Part shown: positions 16,203-25,832 of the stretch, piece by piece
How positions within the stretch are numbered: position 1 is the stretch's first letter
How the letters are laid out: the number at the start of each line of letters is the position of its first letter
Assembly (NCBI RefSeq): GCF_017351175.1
Contig: NZ_JAFMPN010000007.1
Coordinates: 124,001 to 188,000, forward strand
DNA from: Desulfovibrio sp. Huiquan2017
Lineage (GTDB): Bacteria; Desulfobacterota; Desulfovibrionia; Desulfovibrionales; Desulfovibrionaceae
Reading direction: 5' to 3'
Length of the DNA: 64,000 bases
Notes under the pieces: generated by a model
What the model was told of the DNA's origin: nothing
The model's input: only the letters and a program-made list of their open reading frames with translations
Database searches by the model: none
Position numbers and translations under genes: made by a program

Positions 16203-16661
16203 ATGCCCGACAGACTGCCCTGGCCGGAATATTTCATGCGCATCGCCCATCTGGTGGCCCAGCGCTCCACCTGCACCCGCCGCGCGGTGGGGGCCATCGC
16301 CGTGCGCGACAAGCGCATCCTGGCCACCGGCTACAACGGCGTGCCCACCAACATCGCCCACTGCGAGGAGGTCGGCTGCCTGCGCGATCAACTCGGCATT
16401 CCCTCGGGCGAACGCCACGAATTGTGCCGGGGCCTGCACGCCGAGCAGAACGTCATCATCCAAGCGGCCACCAACAACCTCGACCTCAAGGGATGCGACA
16501 TCTACTGCACCACCAAACCCTGCATCCTGTGCACCAAGATGCTCATCAACTGCAGTGTGCAGAACATCTATTACGCCGAAAACTATCCCGACGAGCTTTC
16601 CGAGGCCATGCTGCAGGAAGCCGGAGTGAATCATGTCTTCATGGAAGGCGACTTCCGCTAA
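16203..16661 (+). CDS. comEB: dCMP deaminase family protein
   Basis: The 152-residue zinc deaminase has the HAE motif (H79, E81 in GLHAEQNV) and the PCxxC pair (C107, C110 in TTKPCILC). It would deaminate dCMP to dUMP for dTTP synthesis; the B. subtilis homologue is ComEB. A second cysteine/histidine cluster (CEEVGC...H) near 54-72 matches the structural zinc site of dCMP deaminases. It is the first gene of the riboflavin cluster and overlaps ribD by 29 bp. The linkage comEB-ribD is typical of Desulfovibrio-group genomes. Confidence 0.9.
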   Translation: MPDRLPWPEYFMRIAHLVAQRSTCTRRAVGAIAVRDKRILATGYNGVPTNIAHCEEVGCLRDQLGIPSGERHELCRGLHAEQNVIIQAATNNLDLKGCDIYCTTKPCILCTKMLINCSVQNIYYAENYPDELSEAMLQEAGVNHVFMEGDFR

Positions 16662-17766
16662 CGAGGCCTTCATGGCCCGGGCCGTGGAGCTGGCCCGGCG
16701 CGGCCGCGGAGCCACGGCCCCGAACCCGTGCGTGGGGGCGGTGCTGGTCCGCGACGGCAAGGTGGCGGCCGAGGGTTGGCACACGCAATTCGGCAAACTC
16801 CACGCCGAGCGCGAATGCCTGGCCGACGCCCGAAGCAAGGGCGTGGACCCGCGCGGCGCGACCATGTACGTCACCCTGGAGCCGTGCAACCACCACGGCA
16901 AGACCCCGCCGTGCACCGACGCCCTCATCGACGCGGGTGTGGCCGAAGTGGTCGTCGGCGCGCGCGACCCCAATCCGGTGGCCGCCGGCGGTATGGAAAG
17001 GCTCCGGGCCCACGGCATCAAGGTCACCGAAGACGTGCTCGGCCAAACCTGCCGCGACCTCATCGCCGATTTCCTACTCTGGCAAGGGTCCCACTCGCCC
17101 TACAACATCCTGAAAATGGCCGCCACCCTGGACGGCAAGATCGCCGCCAGCACACGCCGCCCCGAACCGATTTCCTGCGCCCAGTCCTTTGCCCGGGTCC
17201 ACGACCTGCGCTCCCGCGTGGGCGCGGTCATCGTCGGCGGCAATACCTTCTACGCCGACAACCCCAGCCTGACCTGCCGCATGCCAGGCCTGCCCGCCGA
17301 CTTCGTCCAACCCTTCGGCGTGGTGGTCACCTCGCGGCTGCCCGAGGATCCGAGCCGATTCACCCTATTGCACGACCGCCCCGAGCGGGCCATTTTCATG
17401 ACATCCAAGACGGCGGCCCACAGCCCCCGGGCGGATGCCCTGCGGCGGCGCGGCACTTCGGTCTGGCCCATGCCCGGCCGGGCCGGAGCCTTGGTCCTGG
17501 CCTGCGGCTTCGAGCGCCTGCGCTACGATTGCGGCTGCCACTACACCCTGTGCGAGGGCGGCGGCAGGTTCGCCATGGCCCTCATCGAACAGGGGCTGGC
17601 CGACGAGCTCATCCACTTCGTGGCCCCGCGCATCCTCGGCGACGAATCCGCCCCATCCGCCTATTCCGGCCGCGAAGCCGCAGCCATGGCCCAGGCCCTG
17701 GATTTCCGCATCGCCGACTTCGAGCCCGTGGGCGCGGACCTCATGCTCACCCTGCGCCGCCCCTAG
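16633..17766 (+). CDS. ribD: Bifunctional riboflavin biosynthesis protein RibD
   Basis: The 377-residue enzyme combines an N-terminal pyrimidine deaminase (about 10-150; H57, E59, C85, C94 in KLHAERE and [13 protein letters not shown]) with a C-terminal reductase (about 155-375). The two domains catalyse successive steps from the GTP-derived pyrimidine toward ribityl-uracil. It begins inside the end of comEB, so translation is probably coupled. Unlike the usual arrangement, ribE does not follow directly: two solute-binding-protein genes lie in between. The DPNP motif is followed by VAAGGM, a slight deviation from the common VxGxG. Confidence 0.94.
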   Translation: MSSWKATSANEAFMARAVELARRGRGATAPNPCVGAVLVRDGKVAAEGWHTQFGKLHAERECLADARSKGVDPRGATMYVTLEPCNHHGKTPPCTDALIDAGVAEVVVGARDPNPVAAGGMERLRAHGIKVTEDVLGQTCRDLIADFLLWQGSHSPYNILKMAATLDGKIAASTRRPEPISCAQSFARVHDLRSRVGAVIVGGNTFYADNPSLTCRMPGLPADFVQPFGVVVTSRLPEDPSRFTLLHDRPERAIFMTSKTAAHSPRADALRRRGTSVWPMPGRAGALVLACGFERLRYDCGCHYTLCEGGGRFAMALIEQGLADELIHFVAPRILGDESAPSAYSGREAAAMAQALDFRIADFEPVGADLMLTLRRP

Positions 17767-17826
17767 CCGCCGTCCGGAACCGCTGGGCTTGCCTTGAACT
17801 CGTCATTTGGCTATCATTGATCTATA

Positions 17827-18579
17827 ATGGTCACTGGTATAATGGTCCTGCCCCTGCTGGTCGGGCTCCTTCTGTCGGCAGCGCCCGCCTCGGCGCATGA
17901 GTCCGACGACCCCACCGAGGGGCTCACCTACCTGACCGAGGAGTTCAGGCCTTTCAACTATACGGAAAACGGCCGTCCCACCGGCCTTGCCGTGATCCTG
18001 CTCAAGCAGATTTGGCAGGAGATGGGCGTACCGGAACAGCCCATCCGGGTCATGCCCTGGGCCCGCATCTACGACGCCGCTCAACTCGACCGGCATACCA
18101 TGATCTTTTCCGTCTACCGCACCGAGGAACGGGAAAAATCCTTCAAATGGGTCGGGCCCATCGTCCAGGGACGGCTGGCCCTGTTCGCCCTGCGCGTCCG
18201 GCATCTCGCCGTCAATTCCCTGCGTGACCTGGCCGGACGGCGGATCGCCTCGCTGCGCGACACCGCCGCCACCATCAAGATACTCAGAGTCGGGCTTGCC
18301 CCCACCTACGCCTCCCGCGCCGAACATGCCGTGCAACTGCTCGAATCGGGCCGCGTGGACGCCGTGGCCATGGACATCTTCCGTTTCCGCCGAGCCACGA
18401 CGGCCATGGGTATTCCGCAGGACACCTTCGAGACCGTCTGGGTCCTGAGCGAAGACTTCCTGTACTACGCCTTCAGCCGGGATACCGCCGACCCCCTCAT
18501 CGCCCGCTTCCAGCGGGCCCTGGACGCGGTCACCCGGCGGCCGCTCTACCGGAACCTACTCAATTTCTATATAAATTAA
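17827..18579 (+). CDS. Family 3 periplasmic solute-binding protein, copy 1
   Basis: The 250-residue product has a signal peptide (about 1-23, ending ASAHE) and the fold of amino-acid-type (family 3) periplasmic binding proteins: LTYLTEEFRPFNYTENGRPTGLAVILLKQ at the start, the WVGPIVQGR segment, and RVDAVAMD near the end. No permease or ATPase gene is nearby, so it may serve a distant transporter or act in signalling. It is closely related to the next gene; both end in QRALDAVTRRP.YR.LL, which indicates tandem duplication. The pair is inserted between ribD and ribE. Confidence 0.86.
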   Translation: MVTGIMVLPLLVGLLLSAAPASAHESDDPTEGLTYLTEEFRPFNYTENGRPTGLAVILLKQIWQEMGVPEQPIRVMPWARIYDAAQLDRHTMIFSVYRTEEREKSFKWVGPIVQGRLALFALRVRHLAVNSLRDLAGRRIASLRDTAATIKILRVGLAPTYASRAEHAVQLLESGRVDAVAMDIFRFRRATTAMGIPQDTFETVWVLSEDFLYYAFSRDTADPLIARFQRALDAVTRRPLYRNLLNFYIN

Positions 18580-18625
18580 CATTGGGCACGCTCCATCCCC
18601 CGGGGGCTGGAATTCCTCTTCCGTC

Positions 18626-19414
18626 TTGCCTTTCCCCCTGTTCATGCGTACTTTTTTCGAAATGCACCGCTTTCCATTGCCCGCGTTCCTGCTCGCCGTC
18701 ATCCTCTTCGCAGCCATCCCCGCCCAAGGCAACAGCGGCGCCGATCCCGCCGAAAATCTGACTTACGTAACCGAAGAATACTGGCCCATGAACTACACCC
18801 GGGCCGGACGGCTCACGGGGTTGTCCGTGGACCTGCTCAAGCTCGCCTGGCAGGAGATGGGCGTGCCGGAACAGCCCATTCACCTGTTGCCCTGGCCCCG
18901 GGCGTACGACATGAGCCGCGTCGATTCCCGGACCGTGCTCTTCGCCATGTACCGGACCAAGGGCCGGGAAGCGGACTTCAAGTGGGTCGGTCCCATCGTC
19001 CGGGGCAAGACCGAAGTATTCACCCTGCGCTCCAGGAAACTGAGCGCGCGCTCGCTCCGGGATCTCGGCGGATGGCGGCTGACCGCAGTGCGCGACGTGG
19101 CCTCGGCCAACATCCTGCGGGATGCGGGACTGCCCTATACCGGCTCCAGCTCGCCGAACACGGCCATCCGCATGCTCGAACGCGACCGGGTGGACGCCGT
19201 GGCCATGGACGCCCTCCAATTCCACCACTTCTCCGCCCAACTAGGACTCCCTCCCGGCGAGTTCAAGCCGATCATGACCCTGTGCGCCGAGCCCCTGTAC
19301 TATGCCTTTGCCAAAAACACCCCGGAAGCCCTGATCAAACGCTTCCAGCGGGCTTTGGACGCCGTCACCCGACGCCCCGTCTACCGGAGGCTGCTCAAGT
19401 GGTACCTGGATTGA
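18626..19414 (+). CDS. Family 3 periplasmic solute-binding protein, copy 2
   Basis: The product has up to 262 residues, with a signal peptide; the likely functional start is ATG 18662 (MHRFPLPAFLLAV...), since the stretch before it is not signal-like, but the longer start is kept because no clear ribosome-binding site decides. The mature part aligns end to end with copy 1 ([62 protein letters not shown]). Residues around the presumed ligand site differ (RPFNYT versus WPMNYT), so specificity may have diverged. No transporter genes are adjacent. Confidence 0.85.
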   Translation: MPFPLFMRTFFEMHRFPLPAFLLAVILFAAIPAQGNSGADPAENLTYVTEEYWPMNYTRAGRLTGLSVDLLKLAWQEMGVPEQPIHLLPWPRAYDMSRVDSRTVLFAMYRTKGREADFKWVGPIVRGKTEVFTLRSRKLSARSLRDLGGWRLTAVRDVASANILRDAGLPYTGSSSPNTAIRMLERDRVDAVAMDALQFHHFSAQLGLPPGEFKPIMTLCAEPLYYAFAKNTPEALIKRFQRALDAVTRRPVYRRLLKWYLD

Positions 19415-19753
19415 CGCGGCCCAATTCACCACATCGGTTTCTCCTGCCATAGATGGCCTCTTGTCCGCCCGCAGCATCTTCCGCAAAGAGATCGCCGCGG
19501 GGACACCATGCCCCGAACGGGGCGTTCACGTGCGCGCTCCGTGTGCATCGCCCGCAAGGACCGCCACAGCCGCAGACACTCCCCGCCGATATTAAGGAGT
19601 TGCCGACGGGCTCCCCGCGCGGGGACATCTCGGACGGATACCCGGCCCGCCTACCGGCGGCGGTTCGACGCCTATCGGGACCAGCGCGGATTTACACCCG
19701 CTCCCCAGCCTGCTACAACGGGCCCATCCAACGCCTGAAACGAGGTATTTCAT
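19415..19753. other. Leader region of ribE (no gene)
   Basis: The 339 bp between the second binding protein and ribE hold no credible reading frame. Small GC-rich palindromes are present (GCCCCG-AA-CGGGGC at 19510-19523; CCCCGCGCGGGG near 19615). A GCCGACGGG and a CGGACGGATA recall pieces of an FMN riboswitch, but the conserved order and the 5' half are missing, so I do not call one. Confidence 0.5.
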
Positions 19754-20413
19754 ATGTTCACCGGATTGATACTCGGCATGGGCCGCATCGAGGCCGCCGA
19801 GGCCAGGGGGGCCGAGACGCGCTTCCGCATCCGCCCTCTATTCGACCTGCCCGACATCCAATTGGGCGAATCCATCGCCGTGAACGGCGCGTGCCTGACC
19901 GTGGAGACCTTTGCCGACGGCTGGTTCACCTGTTACGCCAGCCGCGAAACCCTGTCCGTCACCAGCCTGGGGTTCCTTCGCCCGGGCAGCACGGTCAACC
20001 TGGAGCGGGCCATGGCCATGGGCGACCGCTTCGGCGGGCACATCGTGGCGGGCCATGTGGACTGCCTGGCCGAAGTGGCCGAAGTGCGCCCGGAGGGCGA
20101 ATCCAGGATATACCGCCTGTCCTTCGACGCGGCACATGGCCGTTACGTCATCCCCAAGGGATCGGTGACCCTGGACGGCATCAGCCTGACCGTCAACGAC
20201 TGCGCCCCCACCTGGCTGGAGGTGAACATCATCCCCGAGACCCAGAAGGTCACGACCATCTCCGGCTGGACGCCCGGCACCAAGGTCAACATGGAGACCG
20301 ACGTCATCGGCAAGTATGTGGAGCGGATGGTCCAGCCGTGGACCGGCGGGGGTGAGGCCCCGCAATCCGGCGGCGGGATCACCATGGAGTTTTTGCGGAA
20401 GAACGGCTTCTAG
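19754..20413 (+). CDS. ribE: Riboflavin synthase alpha subunit
   Basis: The 219-residue enzyme dismutates two 6,7-dimethyl-8-ribityllumazine molecules to riboflavin. It starts with the invariant MFTGLI and shows two lumazine-binding barrels: GESIAVNGACLTV and GGHIVAGHVDC in the first half, and KGSVTLDGISLTVN and IPETQKVTT in the second. The C-terminus has a short GGGITMEFLRKNGF tail. It is separated from ribD by the two binding proteins and is followed by a terminator and the repeat region; ribBA and ribH, its usual downstream partners, are on the opposite strand 5-7 kb away. Confidence 0.96.
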   Translation: MFTGLILGMGRIEAAEARGAETRFRIRPLFDLPDIQLGESIAVNGACLTVETFADGWFTCYASRETLSVTSLGFLRPGSTVNLERAMAMGDRFGGHIVAGHVDCLAEVAEVRPEGESRIYRLSFDAAHGRYVIPKGSVTLDGISLTVNDCAPTWLEVNIIPETQKVTTISGWTPGTKVNMETDVIGKYVERMVQPWTGGGEAPQSGGGITMEFLRKNGF

Positions 20414-20457
20414 CCGGGGGATCCTTCCGTATGTCCCGCGCTTGGCGGCGGGAAAGG

Positions 20458-20484
20458 AAAGCACGTCTTCGGGTGTGCTTTTTG
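20458..20484 (+). terminator. Terminator of ribE
   Basis: AAAGCAC, a 10-nt loop, and GTGCTTTTT, 45 bp after the ribE stop. It marks the start of a 1.8-kb gene-free region. Confidence 0.72.
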
Positions 20485-20585
20485 TTTGGCCGGATTGCGG
20501 CGGCGCGGTTGCGGCGGCAAAACGCGGGATGATTGTGGTTTTGCTCGTGTGTTTGGTGAGAACCGCGTCCGACGTTGAGAGCCGC

Positions 20586-20660
20586 TGGGCGGGCTGAAGC
20601 CCGCCCAATGCTCCAGGCCCTCCCGGCGGGGTCCTTTTTTTGCTGGCCCAAAAAAAGGAC
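20586..20660. repeat. Hairpin pair resembling a diverged repeat unit
   Basis: GGGCGGGC-TGAA-GCCCGCCC (20587-20606) is followed by GTCCTTTTTTT-GCTGGCCC-AAAAAAGGAC (20631-20660). The second hairpin has the same T-stem/A-stem layout as the hairpins in the three tandem units downstream (CTTCCTTTTTT-N10-AAAAAAGGAAG). It looks like a related but diverged element. The surrounding stretch up to 21086 holds no credible gene. Confidence 0.5.
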
Positions 20661-21086
20661 GAAAAAAAGGGCCCTGGAGTGGGCGCGGCCGCCCGGGGGA
20701 TCGAGCGCAAGAATCCGATCCGCTTGGGGCGGCTCCCTCTGCCTAAAGATAAAGCGAGGTTCACGGGTCGAGACGCTTCCTTCTACTGCGGTCCGACTCC
20801 CGCCGGAACAGGAGCCGCCGCCCCTTCGCGGTCGGCTTCTAACGCCCGATCCAGGGCTCGTTCGGCGTGGTGAAGAGGGATGAGGGGACGCGGGGGGAAA
20901 TTGCCATGACCGGGAGACCGAGGAGAGCCGCTGTCGGGTGCGGGGCACCCGAGGCGCCCCAGGAGGGGGGCCGGGGTGTGTTGCGGGTGGAGCTTTTGTT
21001 GGGCGGGACGCGGTTATTTTTTGTAAGACGAGTACGCAGCATCATTTTTAATGGCGACTTTTCGTCCTCCCACCATTTCGGCACCG

Positions 21087-21450
21087 CGAACGCGCAGACA
21101 AAATTTCGTCCCCACACCTCCCCAAAACCGGGCTGACCGCGCCCGCCCAATCCCCTTACGCAGGACAACAATCGGAAGCGAACCCTAGAGCCCGTGTCCG
21201 GCGAGCTGAAGCGCGGCTTTGATCGAGTCTGCGCAGCAGACATCTATCAAACCAGCGGAAGCCGCCTACGGGCTCTTGGGTCCGCTTCCGCGCGGCAGCA
21301 CCGTAGCGCAGTTTTTGCTTCCTTTTTTCTGCGCCAGCAAAAAAGGAAGTCGCCGGAAAGGCGAAACAACAATGTAAAGAGAACAACCCAAAGCCCCGAC
21401 GCGAAAGCGCGGCCCAACCGTCCGCCAACAAACCTAATTTCTCCTGGCCC
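21087..21450. repeat. Tandem repeat unit 1 of 3 (about 364 bp)
   Basis: The unit contains a nested set of inverted repeats: outer AGAGCCCGT (21187-21195) with ACGGGCTCT (21268-21276), then TTTGAT (21218-21223) with ATCAAA (21246-21251), and inner GTCTGC-GCA-GCAGAC (21227-21241). It also has the hairpin CTTCCTTTTTT-N10-AAAAAAGGAAG at 21318-21349. Long frames exist on both strands but are the same in every unit and lack gene character. It may be a structured RNA or a non-autonomous repeat; its identity is unknown. Confidence 0.85.
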
Positions 21451-21822
21451 CGGAGGCGCGGACAAGTTTCCGCGCCCCACCTCTTCAAAACAGGGTTAAC
21501 TGCACCCGCCCAACCCCCTTACGCAGACCATCAATCGGAAGCGACCCCTAGAGCCCGTGTTCGGCGAGCTGAAGCGCGGCTTTGATCGAGTCTGCGCAGC
21601 AGACATCTATCAAACCAGCGAAAGCCGCCTACGGGCTCTTGGGTCCGCTTCCGCGCGGCAGCACCAATAGCGCAGTTTTTGCTTCCTTTTTTCTGCGCCA
21701 GCAAAAAAGGAAGTCGCCGAAAAGGCGAAACAACAAAGTAAAGAGAACAATCCAAACCCCCGACGCGAAAGCGCGGCCACTCTCCCCGCACCGCCAAAGG
21801 GCAACCCGCTATTTTCTCACCG
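21451..21822. repeat. Tandem repeat unit 2 of 3 (about 372 bp)
   Basis: It has the same order of motifs as unit 1, with substitutions and a few extra bases. The T/A hairpin is at 21682-21713. The nested inverted repeats around GTCTGCGCAGCAGAC are kept. The sequence in the last third (CTCTCCCCGCACCGCC...) differs from units 1 and 3, which are more alike there. Confidence 0.85.
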
Positions 21823-22204
21823 CAAACGCGCGGACAAAACCTCCGCGCCCCTCCTCTTCAAAACAAGATTAACTACACCCGCCCAATCCCCTTACGCAGA
21901 ACAACAATCGGAAGCGAACCCTAGAGCCCGTGTCCGGCGAGCTGAAGCGCAGCTTTGATCGAGTCTGCGCAGCAGACATCTATCAAACCAGCGGAAGCCG
22001 CCTACGGGCTCTTGGGGCCGCTTCCGCGCGGCAGCACCGCAGCGCAGTTTTTGCTTCCTTTTTTCTGCGCCAGCAAAAAAGGAAGTCGCCGTAAAGGCGA
22101 AACAACAAAGTAAGGAGGACAACCCAACCCCCCGACGCAAAAGCGCGGCCCAACCGCCCGCCAACAAACCTAATTTCTCCTGGCCCCGGAGGCGCGGACA
22201 AAAC
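21823..22204. repeat. Tandem repeat unit 3 of 3, plus partial fourth start
   Basis: A third copy runs to about 22186, followed by 18 bp of a fourth (GGAGGCGCGGACAAAAC) that ends at the leuS terminator. The T/A hairpin is at 22054-22085. The last third closely matches unit 1, including CCAACAAACCTAATTTCTCC and TGGCCCCGGAGGCGCGGACAA. Confidence 0.85.
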
Positions 22205-22240
22205 AAAAAAGGCCGGAAGGACAAACCTCCCGGCCTTTTT
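22205..22240 (-). terminator. Terminator of leuS
   Basis: Read leftward: TAAAAAGGCCGG, a 13-nt loop, CCGGCCTTTTTTG. It is 19 bp beyond the leuS stop and forms the boundary with the repeat array. Confidence 0.88.
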
Positions 22241-22258
22241 ATTCCGTAGGATAAAAAC

Positions 22259-24760
22259 CTAACCAACCACGATGTTGACCAGCTTGTTGGGGATGACAAT
22301 AACCTTGCGGATCGTCTTGCCCTCCATGAACTTCTGCACGTTCTCCAAATCCGTGGCAAGCTTTTCGACCTCGGCCTGCGGGGCGTTGTTCGGGGCTTGG
22401 AATTTACCGCGCACCTTGCCGTTGACCTGGACAACCATGGTCACCTCATCGAGGATCAGGGCCTTTTCGTCATAGGCGGGCCAGGGCTGGGCGGTCATGT
22501 GAACCGTGTGGCCGAGCGCGGCCCACAACTCCTCGCAGATGTGCGGAGCAACCGGGGAAAGCAGGGTCACGGCCGTTGCTATGGCCGAGGACAAAGCCGC
22601 GGGTTCGGAGGACTTGAGTTCGTCCTTGACCTGATAGAGCTCGTTGACCAACTCCATGATGGCCGCGATGACCGTGTTGAACTGGAACTCGTTCTCGATG
22701 TCGCGGGTGGCCCGACGGATGGTGTCGTGCTCCTTGAAGCGCAACCCCTTGGCCGCTTCGGAAACGGGCTTGTCGCAAGAGCCGGGGGTCATGGGCGTGA
22801 GCACGTCCTCAAGCTCCTCCACCAGCCGCCACAGGCGGGACAGGAAGCGATACGCGCCGTCGATGCCCTGGTCGGACCACTCCAGCTCCTTGACCGGCGG
22901 GGAAGCGAACAGGATGAACAGGCGGGTGGCGTCCGCCCCGTACTGGTTGATCATGGCGCCCGGATCGACCACATTGCCCTTGGACTTGGACATCTTGCCG
23001 CCGTCCTTGAGAACCATGCCCTGGGTCAGCAGATTGGCGAACGGCTCGCTATTTTTGACGTAGCCGCAGTCGCGCAGGGCCTTGGTGAAGAATCGGGAAT
23101 AGAGCAGGTGCAGGATGGCGTGTTCGATGCCGCCGATGTACTGGTCCACGTTCATCCAGTAGTCCAGATGCTCCGCGCCCAGCGGCTCGCTCTCGTTGCG
23201 CGGGTCGCAATAGCGCATGTAGTACCAGGAAGACTCGAAAAAGGTGTCGAAGGTATCGGTTTCGCGCCGGGCGGGTTTGCCGCACTTCGGGCAGGTGCAA
23301 TTGACGAACTCGTCCATGGTCGGCAGGGGCGATTTGCCGTCCTTGCGCACCTGGGCGTTCTCGGGAAGCAGGACCGGCAGATCCTTTTCCGGCACCGGGA
23401 CCACGCCGCAGTCATCGCAGTAAATGATCGGAATGGGCGCGCCCCAGAACCTCTGACGGGAGACGTTCCAGTCGCGCAGACGGTAGTTGACGGCCATCTT
23501 CCCCTTACCCGAGGCGTCCAGATGTTCGACCACGGCCTTCTTGGCGTCTTCGTTGGGCATGCCGTCGAATTCGCCCGAATGGATCAGGAAACCGGGGGCG
23601 GAATACGCTTCGGTCAGATCGGCCGCGTCCAGCTGTTCGCCCTTCGCGTGCAACTCGGGGGGATTGATGACCACCTGCTTGTGCAGACCGTACTTGGTGG
23701 CGAACTCAAAATCGCGCTGGTCGTGGGCGGGCACGGCCATGACCGCGCCGGTCCCGTAGCCCATGAGCACGAAGTTGGCGACGAAAATGGGGATATCCTT
23801 GCCGGTCACCGGGTTGACGCAGTACTTGCCGGTGAAGATGCCTTCCTTCTCCAGATCCTCGGCCCCGCGCTTGATGCGGTCCATGTTCCGGATGTTGGTC
23901 ACGAAGGATTCGATCTCGGCCTTGTTCGGGGCATCCTTGATGAGCCGCTCCACAAGCGGATGCTCTGCGGCCACGGACATGAAGGTCGCGCCGAACAGGG
24001 TGTCGGGCCGAGTGGTGAAGACGTCGATGGTCTCATCCATGCCCTTGACTTGGAAGGTCAACTCCGCGCCGTAGGACTTGCCGATCCAGTTGCGCTGCAT
24101 GGTCAGCACGCGCTCGGGCCAGCCGCCCTCCAGCTTCTCCAGGTCTTGAAGCAGCTCGTCGGCGTAGTCGGTGATGCGCAGGAACCACTGCTCCATGTCC
24201 TTCTGCTCCACCTCGGAATCGCAGCGCCAGCACAGGCCGTCCTCGACCTGTTCGTTGGCCAGCACGGTGTTGCAGGTCGGGCACCAGTTCTGCGGGGAAT
24301 CCTTGCGGTAGGCCAGTCCCTTTTCCAGGAACTTAAGGAAGAAAAGCTGCTCCCACTTGTAGTATTCCGGGCGGCAGGTGGCGATTTCGCGCCGCCAGTC
24401 ATAGGAATAGCCCAGCCGCTGCAACTGCTCGCGCATCTCCGAAATGTTCTGATAGGTCCAGGTGGCGGGATGGGTCTCGTGCTTGATGGCCGCGTTCTCG
24501 GCGGGCAGTCCGAAGGCGTCCCAGCCCATGGGATGCAGGACGTTGAACCCCTGCATGGTCTTGAACCGCGCGACCACGTCGCCGATGGAGTAGTTGCGCA
24601 CGTGGCCCATATGGATCTTGCCGGACGGATAGGGGAACATCTCCAGCACGTAGTACTTGGGCTTGGACGGATCCGTCTCCACCTGGAAGCAGCCGGACTC
24701 CTTCCAGATGGCCTGCCATTTCTTCTCGATGTCCTCGGGGGAGTATTTGCCTAATGCCAT
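22259..24760 (-). CDS. leuS: Leucyl-tRNA synthetase
   Basis: The 833-residue class I synthetase charges tRNA-Leu and edits mischarged tRNA. The HIGH motif is in [14 protein letters not shown] (about 43-56) and the KMSKS motif is in [10 protein letters not shown] (about 590-599). The CP1 editing domain is present ([14 protein letters not shown]). Two zinc-type cysteine clusters are seen ([12 protein letters not shown]...CWRC and CPKCGKPA). It is the last gene of the leftward block ribBA-ribH-nusB-leuS. In E. coli and Desulfovibrio leuS precedes lptE-holA; here these are separated and inverted relative to each other. Confidence 0.97.
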   Translation of the reverse strand: MALGKYSPEDIEKKWQAIWKESGCFQVETDPSKPKYYVLEMFPYPSGKIHMGHVRNYSIGDVVARFKTMQGFNVLHPMGWDAFGLPAENAAIKHETHPATWTYQNISEMREQLQRLGYSYDWRREIATCRPEYYKWEQLFFLKFLEKGLAYRKDSPQNWCPTCNTVLANEQVEDGLCWRCDSEVEQKDMEQWFLRITDYADELLQDLEKLEGGWPERVLTMQRNWIGKSYGAELTFQVKGMDETIDVFTTRPDTLFGATFMSVAAEHPLVERLIKDAPNKAEIESFVTNIRNMDRIKRGAEDLEKEGIFTGKYCVNPVTGKDIPIFVANFVLMGYGTGAVMAVPAHDQRDFEFATKYGLHKQVVINPPELHAKGEQLDAADLTEAYSAPGFLIHSGEFDGMPNEDAKKAVVEHLDASGKGKMAVNYRLRDWNVSRQRFWGAPIPIIYCDDCGVVPVPEKDLPVLLPENAQVRKDGKSPLPTMDEFVNCTCPKCGKPARRETDTFDTFFESSWYYMRYCDPRNESEPLGAEHLDYWMNVDQYIGGIEHAILHLLYSRFFTKALRDCGYVKNSEPFANLLTQGMVLKDGGKMSKSKGNVVDPGAMINQYGADATRLFILFASPPVKELEWSDQGIDGAYRFLSRLWRLVEELEDVLTPMTPGSCDKPVSEAAKGLRFKEHDTIRRATRDIENEFQFNTVIAAIMELVNELYQVKDELKSSEPAALSSAIATAVTLLSPVAPHICEELWAALGHTVHMTAQPWPAYDEKALILDEVTMVVQVNGKVRGKFQAPNNAPQAEVEKLATDLENVQKFMEGKTIRKVIVIPNKLVNIVVG

Positions 24761-24836
24761 GTCGATGTTTCCTACTTGATCGTTTCGTCCCCGACGGCGG
24801 GCCGGAAGGCGCGGCGGAGCCGTGCCATGGGGGCGG

Positions 24837-25286
24837 TCAATTTCGCTTCAGGGTCTTGGCCACGCCGTCCAGTATGCCGTTGACGAAGGAACGGGACTTC
24901 TCGTCGCCGAAGGTCTTGGACAGCTCGATGGCTTCGTTGATGGCCGCCTTGACCGGGATGTCGGTGAACAGCATCTCGTACAGGGACAGGCGCAGGATGG
25001 ACAGCTCCACCATGGCGATGCGCTCGATCTTCCAATGCTGGGAGTGTTCCTCGATGGTCCCGTCGATGTCGCGCAGATTCACGCTGACGCCCCGGATCAG
25101 GTCGCGGGCGAAAGCGCGCGCGGTCTCGGACTCCTGTTCAACGACCATGGGGTTGATGTCGAACAGGGTATCCATGTCCAGGGGATTTTCCTTGTCGAGG
25201 AAATGGGTGGAGTAAAGCACCTGGAAGGCCAGGGTGCGCCCCACCCTGCGAATTCCGGGTCTGTTGCCCTTTGATTTCGAAGCCAT
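24837..25286 (-). CDS. nusB: Transcription antitermination factor NusB
   Basis: The 149-residue all-helical RNA-binding protein takes part in rRNA antitermination together with NusE (S10). The N-terminal basic segment [17 protein letters not shown] and the C-terminal [27 protein letters not shown] motif are diagnostic. It starts 3 bp after the ribH stop and lies before leuS with a 76-bp gap. This ribH-nusB pairing is widespread. Confidence 0.95.
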   Translation of the reverse strand: MASKSKGNRPGIRRVGRTLAFQVLYSTHFLDKENPLDMDTLFDINPMVVEQESETARAFARDLIRGVSVNLRDIDGTIEEHSQHWKIERIAMVELSILRLSLYEMLFTDIPVKAAINEAIELSKTFGDEKSRSFVNGILDGVAKTLKRN

Positions 25287-25289
25287 GGA

Positions 25290-25757
25290 CTAGAGCTGCT
25301 CCATCACGCGGATGGTTTCAAGCATGGCGGACGCGGCTTCCACGCCCTTGTTGCCGGCCTTGGCTCCGGCCCGGTCGATGGCCTGGTCCAGGGAATCGCA
25401 GGTCAACAGACCGAAGCCCATGGGCAGGCCGGACTCCATGGAGGCATGGGCGATGCCCTTGGCGCATTCGCTGCACACATAGTCGAAATGGGGGGTGCCG
25501 CCGCGAATGACCGCGCCGAGCACGACGATGCCGTCGTACTTGTCGGAACGGGCCACTTTCTGCGCGGCCAGCGGCAACTCGAAGGCGCCGGGCAGGCGGA
25601 TCAGGGTCAAGTCGTCCTCGGACGCGCCGTGGCGGACCAGGTAGTCCACGGCCCCGGAAATGAGGCGGTCAACGATGAAGTCGTTGAACCGGGCGGCCAC
25701 GATGGCGATCTTGAGTCCCTTGGCGTCCAGCAGCCCTTCGATGGTCTTCACGGACAT
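25290..25757 (-). CDS. ribH: 6,7-dimethyl-8-ribityllumazine synthase
   Basis: The 155-residue enzyme forms lumazine from ribityl-aminouracil and dihydroxybutanone phosphate, the step before RibE. Recognisable segments are [20 protein letters not shown] at the N-terminus, [34 protein letters not shown] with the catalytic histidine, and [18 protein letters not shown]. It assembles as an icosahedral or pentameric shell. It lies between ribBA and nusB in the inverted block. Confidence 0.96.
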   Translation of the reverse strand: MSVKTIEGLLDAKGLKIAIVAARFNDFIVDRLISGAVDYLVRHGASEDDLTLIRLPGAFELPLAAQKVARSDKYDGIVVLGAVIRGGTPHFDYVCSECAKGIAHASMESGLPMGFGLLTCDSLDQAIDRAGAKAGNKGVEAASAMLETIRVMEQL

Positions 25758-25832
25758 GATGTATTCTCCCTACTGTATGAAATATATAGCGGTGTAATAT
25801 GTTATCGCTTCCCCAAAAGTCAACTTGGGGCC

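Noticed and set aside
19490-19753. FMN riboswitch upstream of ribE
   Set aside because: Fragments such as GCCGACGGG and CGGACGGATA occur, but the conserved 5' half (GGGGCAGGGTGAAA type) and the order of helices are missing. A covariance-model search would settle it.
19453-20355. Long rightward frame overlapping ribE
   Set aside because: It is in another frame of ribE, lacks any family motif, and is a GC-rich shadow.
21156-22201. Repeated leftward small proteins in the tandem repeats
   Set aside because: The same Arg/Lys-rich peptide appears in each repeat because the DNA is repeated; frames have no ribosome-binding sites and stop at different places.
20414-22258. Insertion sequence at the inversion joint
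   Set aside because: No transposase-like frame, terminal inverted repeats or target duplication could be seen; the content is tandem repeats.
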